A stretch of 64,000 nt of DNA from the NCBI RefSeq assembly GCF_002934685.1, contig NZ_NKHL01000106.1:62001-126000 (forward strand). The letters run 5' to 3'. Every line of letters starts with the position of its first letter. The stretch's first letter is position 1. This document shows positions 17,876 to 25,351 of this stretch, one piece after another. The position numbers were made by a program, and so were the translations under genes. The notes below the pieces were generated by a model that saw only the letters and a list, made by a program, of their open reading frames with translations, made no database searches and was not told where the DNA came from. The DNA is from Pseudomonas bohemica. Lineage in GTDB: Bacteria; Pseudomonadota; Gammaproteobacteria; Pseudomonadales; Pseudomonadaceae.

Positions 17876-18853
17876 ATGAAAGCCGTGCTCTGCAAAGCCT
17901 TCGGCCCCGCCGACAATCTGGTGTTGGAAGACATTCCCGCACCGGAACCGAAGAAAAACGAAATCCTGCTGAACGTGCACGCCGCTGGGGTCAACTTCCC
18001 CGACACCCTCATCATCGAAGGCAAATACCAGTTCAAACCGCCCTTTCCGTTTTCACCAGGGGGCGAGGCGTCAGGCGTGATTGCGGCGCTAGGCGAAAAA
18101 GTCAGCCACCTGAAAATCGGTGATCGGGTCATGGCGCTCACCGGCTGGGGCAGCTTCGCCGAACAAATCGCCGTCGCCGGATACAACGTTCTGCCAATTC
18201 CCGAGGCAATGGACTTCACCACCGCCGCCGCTTTCAGCATGACCTATGGCACTTCCATGCACGCACTCAAACAGCGCGCCAACCTGCAACCTGGCGAAAC
18301 CCTCCTGGTGCTCGGCGCCTCCGGCGGTGTTGGCTTGGCAGCAGTGGAAATCGGCAAAGCCATGGGTGCCCGCGTCATCGCCGCCGCTAGCAGTGCCGAG
18401 AAACTGCAAGTCGCCAAAAACGCCGGCGCCGACAACCTCATCAACTACAGCGAAACCAACCTCAAGGACGAACTCAAACGCCTCACCAACGGCAACGGCA
18501 TCGACGTCATCTACGACCCCGTAGGCGGCGACCTATTCGACCAGGCCGTACGCTCCATCGCCTGGAACGGCCGATTCCTCGTCGTCGGCTTCGCCAGCGG
18601 CCGCATCCCCGAACTCCCGGTAAACCTCGCACTATTAAAAGGCGCATCGGTGATTGGCGTGTTCTGGGGTTCATTCGCACAGCGTCAGCCGCAGGACAAC
18701 GCTGCAAACTTTCAGCAGTTGTTCAACTGGTTTGGTGAGGGGGAGTTGAAGCCTTTGGTGTCGAAGGTTTATCCGCTGGAACAGGCGGGAGAAGCGATTG
18801 ATTCGTTGGGGCGGAGAAAGGCGGTCGGGAAGGTGGTGGTTGAGGTAAGGTGA
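17876..18853 (+). CDS. NADPH:quinone oxidoreductase family protein
   Basis: A 325-residue zinc-free medium-chain dehydrogenase of the quinone oxidoreductase (Qor) type. The N-terminal MKAVLCKAFGPADNLVLED, the start GVNFPDTLIIEGKYQ near 40, the NADPH motif LVLGASGGVGLAAVEIGKAMGA near 143-165, and the C-terminal GRRKAVGKVVVEV are all family hallmarks. The third-codon usage in the last quarter is normal, so the gene looks intact. What seems to be its terminator is cut (see 18867-18887). Confidence 0.88.
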   Translation: MKAVLCKAFGPADNLVLEDIPAPEPKKNEILLNVHAAGVNFPDTLIIEGKYQFKPPFPFSPGGEASGVIAALGEKVSHLKIGDRVMALTGWGSFAEQIAVAGYNVLPIPEAMDFTTAAAFSMTYGTSMHALKQRANLQPGETLLVLGASGGVGLAAVEIGKAMGARVIAAASSAEKLQVAKNAGADNLINYSETNLKDELKRLTNGNGIDVIYDPVGGDLFDQAVRSIAWNGRFLVVGFASGRIPELPVNLALLKGASVIGVFWGSFAQRQPQDNAANFQQLFNWFGEGELKPLVSKVYPLEQAGEAIDSLGRRKAVGKVVVEVR

Positions 18854-18866
18854 TTTGAGAATCATA

Positions 18867-18887
18867 AATAAAACCCCGCCGTGAGGC
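18867..18887 (+). other. half terminator at the border of the bacteriocin relic
   Basis: Just after the quinone reductase stop the sequence reads AATAAAACCCCGCCGTGAGGC. This looks like the left arm, GTGA loop and first bases of the right arm of a common Pseudomonas terminator (AAAACCCCGCC-GTGA-GGCGGGGTTTT). The expected GGGTTTT is missing and the bacteriocin coding frame begins instead. I read this as a deletion junction; it could be chance similarity. Confidence 0.45.
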
Positions 18888-20336
18888 GCCGCTTGCGCCT
18901 TCAAGACAAACGCCGCCGGGAATGGGAGGCACGTCACCGGGCGGAAGCTGAACGGATCAAGGCAGAGGCTGCTGCGCAAGAGCAAGCAGATGCCCGAGCC
19001 AAAGCCATTGCACATGCCCAAGCGCAGGCGCATGCACAAGTCGAAGCTCAAGCCCGGCAAATGGCGCATGCTGCGGAGCAAGCCCGGGAAGCTGCGGAAG
19101 AAGCGAACGCAAGGGCTGACCGCGAACGAGCAGTAGCCGCTCATCGCGAAGCGTTAGAGTTACTTCCACAAGTCCAAGCAACTCAAAAGCAAGAGCTAGA
19201 GCGCAAGCACGCTAATGATTTAGCGGCACTGCCGAATTCATTGGCCGTGGAGACGCAACGAAGCTCGGTTCTAGAAAACTTGCGCGGCGCGGAGCTCCTC
19301 AACTCGATTCTGGAGGAAAAGGCTCGAATAAACTATTTGATTGCGCACAAGTCCCAGATATCTGAAAACCGGCATGAGAGAGCACTTCTATTTGTTGGAA
19401 CTGACCCCCTCGAACTTACCAATTAACAATACAAAGCAATTCTAGGTTCAAGGAGCGTTAATGCCGGGCAGGCCCATCAAGTTCACCAAGCGTGGGCACA
19501 GGCATACGCCGATGCTCTAGATGCGAAACTGTGCTCTTATGCCGTCACACAGCTGAATGATAGATCTGCCTCACTCTCTGAACACTACGCAAAGGCAAGC
19601 TGGACGACCCAACAAAGCGCAAATAATGATGAGAAACTAAGCCTCAAGAAGTTGGCTGAGACAGGCCGGTTTTGGTCAGTAGTCGCCGGGCCCACTGCGC
19701 CAAGCAAGGAGTTCCCTAGTGCGGCAGATAAAGCGAAGGCAGTGGCAGAAAAGTTTTTTACTCGGCAGGCTTCCAAGATATTGGGCCGAGCACTGCCTCG
19801 CTTGGCTCTATATCCAACCGAACTGGCTAACAGACCTATGACGTTGAGGAGATCGAAGACTACATATTGGTTTTCCCGGCTGCTTCCGGGCTGGATCCCG
19901 TTTATGTCATGTTCAAAAGCCCCAGGTATTTACCTGGGGTGGTTAGCGGCATGGGAGGTCCCGTTGATCCAAGCTGGGAAGCCGCCGCGTCCAAACGGCT
20001 AGGTTCATCGATACCGTCGGCCGTAGCAGATGCTCTTCGTGGTAAAGAATATTCAGAATTTCGAAGCTTGAAAAAAGCGATCTGGAGAGAAATGTCAAAA
20101 CTTCAAGCGATCACTAAAGATATGGATGAGAGTAACATTGCGCTTATCCGAAGCGGCAAATCTCCTATCGTTCCAAGAGGCGAGCGCAAAGGCAGTCGGA
20201 TTCGGTATGAAATCCATCGCAGAATTCCAATTTCCAAAGGAGGAGACGTTTATGGAATTGATAATCTAGTGTTTAGTACGCCAGCAACCATGACAATATC
20301 CACAGAGACTTGCGTCATAAGGAGAGTGCCCAATGA
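18881..20336 (+). pseudogene. S-type bacteriocin (pyocin/colicin E9-like DNase), decayed
   Basis: Relic of an S-type pyocin with an HNH DNase. Coiled-coil text rich in Ala/Glu/Arg runs 18881-19300 in frame 2. PLELTN is followed by a TAA (19424-19426), after which the same frame continues (AILGSRSVNAGQAHQ to ASKILGRALPRLALYPTELAN). Near 19832 it jumps to frame 1 (TYDVEEIEDYILVFPAASG, VYVMFKSPRYLPG), apparently with most of the pyocin S domain lost. The DNase (RYEIHRRIPISKGGDVYGID, FSTP) shifts again near 20284 to frame 0 (NHDNIHRDLRHKESAQ, TGA 20334-20336). The receptor-binding and translocation part is absent and there is no ribosome-binding site at the GTG 18881. Arg replaces the second His of the HNH His pair (H103 in colicin E9). 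It cannot give an active toxin. Confidence 0.88.
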
Positions 20337-20590
20337 ACAATCTCATTCAACACATGAGAGAGGAAGACTTTCTTGAGTTAGTAAAGAAAATCTGCTCTGC
20401 CGAACAAATGACTGAGCGGCAGCATACTAAGGCGATTTTAGAATTCGAGAGACTGAGCGAGCATCCGGATGGTTCAGATCTCATCTATTACCCCAAAGCC
20501 TTGGCAGACAATTCGCCCGAGGGGATCGTCAATACGATTAAAGAATGGCGCGCAGCAAACGGAAAACCTGGCTTAAAAACTGACAACTAA
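20333..20590 (+). CDS. colicin/pyocin DNase immunity protein
   Basis: An 85-residue acidic helical immunity protein of the Im2/Im9/pyocin-immunity family. The signature helix-loop DGSDLIYYPKALADNSPEGI, with the double Tyr that grips the DNase, is at about residues 46-65, and the end IKEWRAANGKPGLK is standard. AGGAG lies upstream, and the ATG overlaps the ancestral stop of the DNase by four bases. The frame is intact although the toxin is dead, so it may now give protection against related foreign bacteriocins. Confidence 0.92.
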   Translation: MNNLIQHMREEDFLELVKKICSAEQMTERQHTKAILEFERLSEHPDGSDLIYYPKALADNSPEGIVNTIKEWRAANGKPGLKTDN

Positions 20591-20633
20591 GCAATCCGGT
20601 AGTAAATGCGCTATTGATATAGGGACATTCCAA

Positions 20634-21520
20634 ATGACTCATTACAACACCTTGTTTCAACAGCTCCCCAACGGCTGCAAGTGGAAATTTCTGCGCACCT
20701 GGGTTCAACCGCAGGTATGTCAGAGGTTCAGATCGCCACACGATACAAAGACGTCGCTTGGTGGCTGAGGTCCGTAAAGCTCGCAACGCTGCCGCCAAGC
20801 TATGCACCTCACAGCGGCCACCTGACTGCGCAGGAATTCAATGGTTTGGGGGCGCCGGTCGGCGTAGCGCCAGAACTCGCTGAAATCCTGAATCAGTTCA
20901 TTGCCTACGAAAGCTCCTGGCATCTGGACAATTTCGTCCATCAACTGCTGGCGGTGATAACCCAACTGCATGAAGCTGCACGTCAGCAGACTCAACGCGA
21001 AGCCGAACAAGCCGCGCGCCAACTGGCCCAACGCCAAGCCGAAGAAGCAGCTCGTCAGCTTGCACAGCGTCAAGCTGAAGAAGCAGCTCGTCTGTACGCT
21101 CAGCAGCAGGCTGAGGAAGCGGCGCGCCAATTGGCGATGCGTCAGGCTGAAGAGGCCGCTCGGTTGGCAGCCCGTCAACTTGCCGAGCAACAGACTCACG
21201 CATCAGCCCAAGCATTGGCCCAACAGAAAGCGCAAGAAGCAGCTTTGCAGGAGGCACGCCGGGCGTTAGAGATAATGTCCGCAGTCCCAGTTAAACCGGC
21301 AGGTGCGCCCGCCCAGACAGCTTCTACTTCTGTAGAGACCGCATCACGTGGACGTGCAGCTCAGGCCATCTCTTTTGTTCCCGGGCCTGCGGCGATGGCT
21401 GAAATCGACCGCGCTACGTTGGTGCTCAAGCAAGGTATCGAGGCCGCTCTAACGCAGTATGCACTGGCGATCGCGCCATACCTGAATACACCTGAAATTG
21501 CTGCGAACGTTACTCATTGA
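20634..21520 (+). pseudogene. 12-residue-repeat coiled-coil protein, frameshifted near its start
   Basis: I do not recognise this protein. An ATG at 20634 with AGGGA upstream reads MTHYNTLFQQLP, then runs into a C4 tract at 20666-20669, after which protein-like text continues in another frame (QRLQVEISAHLGSTAGMSEV). One extra C would restore a single frame of about 296 codons. As it stands, translation could begin only at GTG 20681 (279 residues), which has no clear ribosome-binding site. The protein has a globular N-terminal part of about 100 residues (WWLRSVKLATLPPSYAPHSG), a block of 12-residue repeats, an Ala/Pro/Ser linker and a helical end. Its place directly after the immunity gene and its TolA/colicin-like helix suggest it belongs to the bacteriocin locus. 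Confidence 0.6.
20999..21175 (+). repeat. 36-base coding repeats (QAEEAARQLAQR)
   Basis: Nearly five head-to-tail units of 36 bases encode EAEQAARQLAQR, QAEEAARQLAQR, QAEEAARLYAQQ, QAEEAARQLAMR and QAEEAARLAAR. The nucleotide copies differ mostly at silent third positions, so the protein pattern is kept under selection or is old. A helical rod of about 60 residues is expected. Confidence 0.85.
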
Positions 21521-21550
21521 GTGCGCGCGCGGTGAGTCAAAACTGATGAG

Positions 21551-21575
21551 AAACGCAGACCGAGGATCTGCGTTT
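21551..21575. terminator. hairpin after the repeat-protein gene
   Basis: AAACGCAGA and TCTGCGTTT pair perfectly around a 7-base loop, 30 bases after the stop at 21520, with a short T run in either direction. It fits an intrinsic terminator for the island's rightward transcript. Confidence 0.7.
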
Positions 21576-21587
21576 TCCGCGCGTGGC

Positions 21588-21740
21588 ACTCTACCCGATG
21601 CCGGAAATCAATACCGCCCAAGCACGCAGTTCCAAGGCTACCGCTTGCGCGACACTGACCTTGCGGTAGTGCCTCAAAACCTGAACGCCTTAAGGCAGAG
21701 GGCCGCGATGGTATGGCGCGGACCACCTGGCAGCAACGTT
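21588..21740 (+). other. possible gene remnant between the island and glpT
   Basis: The 411-base gap 21521-21931 contains, besides the hairpin and the glpT promoter, a short protein-like stretch in one frame (DAGNQYRPSTQFQGYRLRD, then DLAVVPQNLNALRQRAAMVW). It has no start signal and fades out. It may be the tail of a lost gene. I cannot name a family. Confidence 0.25.
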
Positions 21741-21871
21741 ATCGATTCCTGTTCTCAAGAAGACAGATCTGAAACGCAAGCATCCAGATACACATTCACG
21801 CCATGTTCATATTCCAACATGTCTGATCGCCTGAATCTGGAGCTTTGATCGACCAGAAGCCTTTCTATTTT

Positions 21872-21906
21872 CTGTAACGAAAATGTAATATTCGGATTCG
21901 CATAAC
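21872..21906 (+). promoter_or_regulatory. PhoB-type promoter of glpT
   Basis: CTGTAAC (21872-21878), four bases, ATGTAAT (21883-21889) form two 7-base half sites at 11-base pitch as in a Pho box. CATAAC at 21901-21906, eleven bases on, would be the -10 element. The expected start is near 21913, just before the glpT ribosome-binding site. This indicates induction of glpT by phosphate starvation, by inference. Confidence 0.6.
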
Positions 21907-21931
21907 AATACAAAAAATGTGGAGTGTCTCG

Positions 21932-23269
21932 ATGTTTGCCTTTTTCAAACCTGCCGCGCATCAGGCCCCGTTGCCTGCCGAGCGTGTCGATAGCACCTAC
22001 CGCCGCCTGCGCTGGCAGATTTTCGCCGGTATTTTCTTTGGTTATGCCGGCTACTACCTGCTGCGCAAGAACTTCTCGTTGGCCATGCCTTACCTGATCG
22101 ACCAGGGGTTTACCCGAGGTGAATTGGGGGTGGCGATTTCGGCAATTGCCATCGCGTATGGCTTGTCGAAATTTCTGATGGGGCTGGTGTCGGATCGCTC
22201 CAACCCACGTTATTTCCTGCCTTTTGGTCTGCTGATTTCGGCAGCCACAATGTTTGTGTTCGGTTTCGCGCCTTGGGCGACGTCGAGCGTGACGATCATG
22301 TTTACTCTGCTGTTCATCAACGGCTGGGCGCAGGGCATGGGCTGGCCGCCAAGCGGGCGGACGATGGTGCATTGGTGGTCGCAGAAGGAGCGCGGCGGCG
22401 TGGTGTCAGTGTGGAACGTGGCGCACAACGTCGGCGGTGGCCTGATCGGCCCGCTGTTCCTGTTGGGCCTGGGTTGGACCAATGACTGGCATGCGGCCTT
22501 CTACGTGCCTGCGGCTGTGGCGCTGTTCGTGGCGCTGTTCGCCTTCATCACCATGCGCGATACCCCGCAATCAGTGGGTCTACCGCCGGTTGAGGAGTAC
22601 AAGAACGATTACCCGGAAGGCTACGATGCGAGCCACGAGGAAGAATTCAGCGCCAAGGAAATCTTCGTCAAATACGTGCTGCGCAACAAAATGCTCTGGT
22701 ACATCGCGCTGGCGAATGTGTTCGTTTATCTGTTGCGTTATGGCGTGCTGGACTGGGCACCGACCTATCTGAAAGAAGCCAAGCACTTCAATGTCGACAC
22801 CACGTCGTGGGCGTATTTCTTTTATGAGTGGGCGGGTATCCCGGGCACGTTGTTGTGCGGCTGGATGTCGGACAAGATTTTCCGCGGCAACCGTGGCCTG
22901 ACCGGCATCGTGTTCATGTTGCTGGTGACTGTCGCGACACTGGTGTACTGGCTCAACCCTCCGGGCAACCCGACGATCGACATGATCGCGCTGATTTCCA
23001 TCGGCTTCCTGATCTACGGCCCGGTAATGCTGGTCGGTCTACAGGCACTGGAATTGGCACCGAAGAAAGCAGCGGGCACGGCTGCAGGCTTCACGGGGCT
23101 GTTCGGTTACCTGGGTGGTTCGGTCGCGGCCAGTGCGCTAATGGGCTACACCGTGGACCGTTTCGGCTGGGATGGTGGTTTTGTGATTCTGGTGGCGGCG
23201 TGCGTCCTGTCGATCGTGTTCCTGGCGCCGACGTTGCGGCATACGCGGGTGGCGAGCCAGTCGCGTTAA
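21932..23269 (+). CDS. glpT: glycerol-3-phosphate transporter (MFS)
   Basis: A 445-residue major facilitator with twelve helices. The N-terminal [20 protein letters not shown], then [19 protein letters not shown] with the substrate-binding Arg, and [20 protein letters not shown] with the second binding Arg are GlpT/UhpT hallmarks. GlpT exchanges glycerol-3-phosphate for phosphate and is the entry route for fosfomycin. The start at 21932 is eight bases after GGAG. A likely Pho box lies upstream. Confidence 0.93.
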   Translation: MFAFFKPAAHQAPLPAERVDSTYRRLRWQIFAGIFFGYAGYYLLRKNFSLAMPYLIDQGFTRGELGVAISAIAIAYGLSKFLMGLVSDRSNPRYFLPFGLLISAATMFVFGFAPWATSSVTIMFTLLFINGWAQGMGWPPSGRTMVHWWSQKERGGVVSVWNVAHNVGGGLIGPLFLLGLGWTNDWHAAFYVPAAVALFVALFAFITMRDTPQSVGLPPVEEYKNDYPEGYDASHEEEFSAKEIFVKYVLRNKMLWYIALANVFVYLLRYGVLDWAPTYLKEAKHFNVDTTSWAYFFYEWAGIPGTLLCGWMSDKIFRGNRGLTGIVFMLLVTVATLVYWLNPPGNPTIDMIALISIGFLIYGPVMLVGLQALELAPKKAAGTAAGFTGLFGYLGGSVAASALMGYTVDRFGWDGGFVILVAACVLSIVFLAPTLRHTRVASQSR

Positions 23270-23331
23270 GCGTGGCATAAGAGGTCTAGCGCGCCAGTGG
23301 CTACACGACGGCGAGCTGGCTAGTCGGCCAA

Positions 23332-23411
23332 GCGGTATGTCAGATAGATAAATGCTGACTGGCTTACCGCGTTCGCTGCCGTCGTAACCTCCGACGTCTC
23401 CTACATACCGC
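23332..23411. repeat. 9-base inverted repeat after glpT
   Basis: GCGGTATGT at 23332-23340 and ACATACCGC at 23403-23411 pair exactly across 62 bases. It lies in the 253-base gap between glpT and the convergent ChaC gene and may be a different palindromic repeat or a long-loop terminator. Confidence 0.4.
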
Positions 23412-23430
23412 GTCGTTCCAAGAGGTGCGA

Positions 23431-23488
23431 ACCACAGCATCGGTCCTAGAATTGCGAGTGACTACAGCATCGGCCCGAGGTGCGAGTG
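23431..23488. repeat. imperfect tandem pair, 30 and 28 bases
   Basis: ACCACAGCATCGGTCCTAG...TGCGAGTG is followed directly by ACTACAGCATCGGCCCGAG...TGCGAGTG. The two copies are in the same orientation just upstream of the chaC stop. I see no coding function. Confidence 0.5.
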
Positions 23489-23522
23489 AGGCGGCGTTGC
23501 GCTGCGGTTTTGGATCAAGGCG

Positions 23523-24197
23523 TTAAACCGCCATTACAATCGGCTTACACCGCTTGAATCGCTCTTCAAGGCTCAAATCCGGCATCGCGTGGTTACGCAG
23601 TGCATGAATCGTCTGCTCGACATATTCCCAAGTGGTGCCGTAGCGGCCGCTGGCGCTTGCCAATACCTGAGTGAGCACGCTGTCGGGCAGGTTGCCGGCG
23701 TAGCTGGGAAGGTGCCGTTCGAGTACGAAACCCAAGGCCTGGACTTTGCTGCCATCTTCAAGTCGACAGCTGAGCCAGTGCGGGCGATAGGAGGGGAATG
23801 GCATTTCACGCTCCCACAACGCCAGCAACGACGCCTGGATATTTTCTTCAGGAAGGCGATAGGCGAAACCGCTGCAGGAGCCACCGCGATCGAGGCCAAA
23901 AACCAGACCGGGCTGCTCCGGTGTACCGCGATGTTCGTGAGACCACAGGTAGAGGCCCCGATGGTAGCCATACACCCGACCGCGCTGACGCTCCACGGCA
24001 GAGCATTCAGGGCGCCAGATCAGCGAGCCATACGCAAACAACCACACAGGACCGCCGTCGTGCCGGCTCATGGTGGCGCGCATGGAGGCAAGGAGTTGTT
24101 CGCGGGTCAGTTTCGGCCCAAGGTCGATAACGGGTGGATAGGACAGCCCAAGACCGTCGTGTACGGCCTCCACCAAGCTATTGATTTGATTCTCCAT
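23523..24197 (-). CDS. ChaC-like gamma-glutamylcyclotransferase
   Basis: A 224-residue protein of the ChaC family, which splits glutathione to 5-oxoproline and Cys-Gly. The substrate-binding loop VWLFAYGSLIW is at residues 50-60. RRxYGYHR-type text (GRVYGYHRGLYLWSHEHRGT) and the catalytic Glu region (GFAYRLPEENI) follow. The ATG at 24197 is preceded by GAGGGAGCCAG. The length is normal for bacterial ChaC. It stands alone, convergent to glpT. Confidence 0.88.
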   Translation of the reverse strand: MENQINSLVEAVHDGLGLSYPPVIDLGPKLTREQLLASMRATMSRHDGGPVWLFAYGSLIWRPECSAVERQRGRVYGYHRGLYLWSHEHRGTPEQPGLVFGLDRGGSCSGFAYRLPEENIQASLLALWEREMPFPSYRPHWLSCRLEDGSKVQALGFVLERHLPSYAGNLPDSVLTQVLASASGRYGTTWEYVEQTIHALRNHAMPDLSLEERFKRCKPIVMAV

Positions 24198-24382
24198 CTG
24201 GCTCCCTCACTGGCTGAAATAATGCCAGTGCAGTGCTGAACACTTTCAAAGCGGCTCGGGCAACAGTGAATCAACACTCTGCGGTTGCTGCGAGCAATGT
24301 GCAGGTCGAAACGCCTTAAAATGACACCTGCCCACATTCTGATGCAATTAACTCTCCACCGCTGCTGCCGTCGGGCGAACGG

Positions 24383-25351
24383 TCAGCTGCGCGGTGCGTA
24401 GGCGAATACGTCGGCGCGCATCTGGTGGGCATCCATTCCGGCGACGACCAGGGCGTCCAGTGTGGAATAGACCATCGCAGGGGAGCCGCTGGCGTAAACG
24501 TAAATGGATTTCAGATCGGCGAAGTCTTCGCAAACCACCTCGTGCAGCATGCCGCAGCGACCTTCCCAGCCACAAAGGTCACTGACGATTTTATGCAGGT
24601 ACAGGTTGGGCAGGGTTTTCCATTCGTCCCAGTGCTTGAGCTCGTAGAAATCCTCGGGGCGGCGCACGCCCCAATACACGTGCACCGGGTACGGGAAGCC
24701 CTTGGAGCGGCAATGCTCGATCAAGCTATGCATCTGGCCCATGCCGGTGCCCGCAGCGATCAACACCAGCGGGCCGTCAGGCAGCTCACCCAAATGAGTG
24801 TCGCCAAACGGCAGTTCGACGCGGGCCATGCCCTCACGCTGCAATTGCTTGATCAGACTTTGCGCGCTGGCTTCGCGAGCCAGGACGTGAAATTCCAGGT
24901 CGCGGCCGCTTTCCGGCGACGAGGCCATGGAGAAGGCGGATTTCTCGCCGTCATCGCGCTCGATCATCAGGTACTGACCGGCGTGATAGCGCGGCGGCTT
25001 GCCGGCCGGGGCGCGCAGCATCACGCGCCAGACATCGCCGCCGACTTCGACGCACTCGGTCACCTGGCATGGGAACTTGCGCACCGGTAATTCCCCTAAG
25101 GGCAATACGCTGTCCCACAGCACTACACAGTCTTGCTGCGGCACAGCCAGGCACGTGTAGATTTCGCCATGGCCCTTGACCTCGCCCGCTTGCTCGACAC
25201 TGCCTTCGACCAATAGCGCAGAGCAGATATGGCAGTTGCCGTTGCGACAGCTTTGCGGACATTCGTAGCCCAGGCGCTGGGCGGCATCGAGGATCCGCTC
25301 GCCGGGGAAGGTCTCAAGTACTGCACCCGATGGCTGCAAGGTTACGCGCAT
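24383..25351 (-). CDS. 2Fe-2S ferredoxin-type flavin reductase beside ubiD
   Basis: A 322-residue oxidoreductase in three parts: a plant-type ferredoxin domain (residues 1-85; cluster cysteines in CPQSCRNGNCHICSALL plus CLAV), an FAD-binding barrel (AGQYLMIERDDGEKSAFSMAS, near 130-150), and an NAD(P) domain (LVLIAAGTGMGQMHSLIEH near 210). Annotators often call it CDP-6-deoxy-glucoseen reductase. The ATG shares a base with the ubiD stop (TGATG), so the two are coupled. A link to flavin supply for UbiD/UbiX-type decarboxylation is likely but inferred. Confidence 0.85.
   Translation of the reverse strand: MRVTLQPSGAVLETFPGERILDAAQRLGYECPQSCRNGNCHICSALLVEGSVEQAGEVKGHGEIYTCLAVPQQDCVVLWDSVLPLGELPVRKFPCQVTECVEVGGDVWRVMLRAPAGKPPRYHAGQYLMIERDDGEKSAFSMASSPESGRDLEFHVLAREASAQSLIKQLQREGMARVELPFGDTHLGELPDGPLVLIAAGTGMGQMHSLIEHCRSKGFPYPVHVYWGVRRPEDFYELKHWDEWKTLPNLYLHKIVSDLCGWEGRCGMLHEVVCEDFADLKSIYVYASGSPAMVYSTLDALVVAGMDAHQMRADVFAYAPRS

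Noticed and set aside
18881..21520. Intact novel toxin-immunity system
   Set aside because: The toxin trace belongs to the known S-type pyocin/colicin DNase class and is broken in several places; only the immunity gene is whole.
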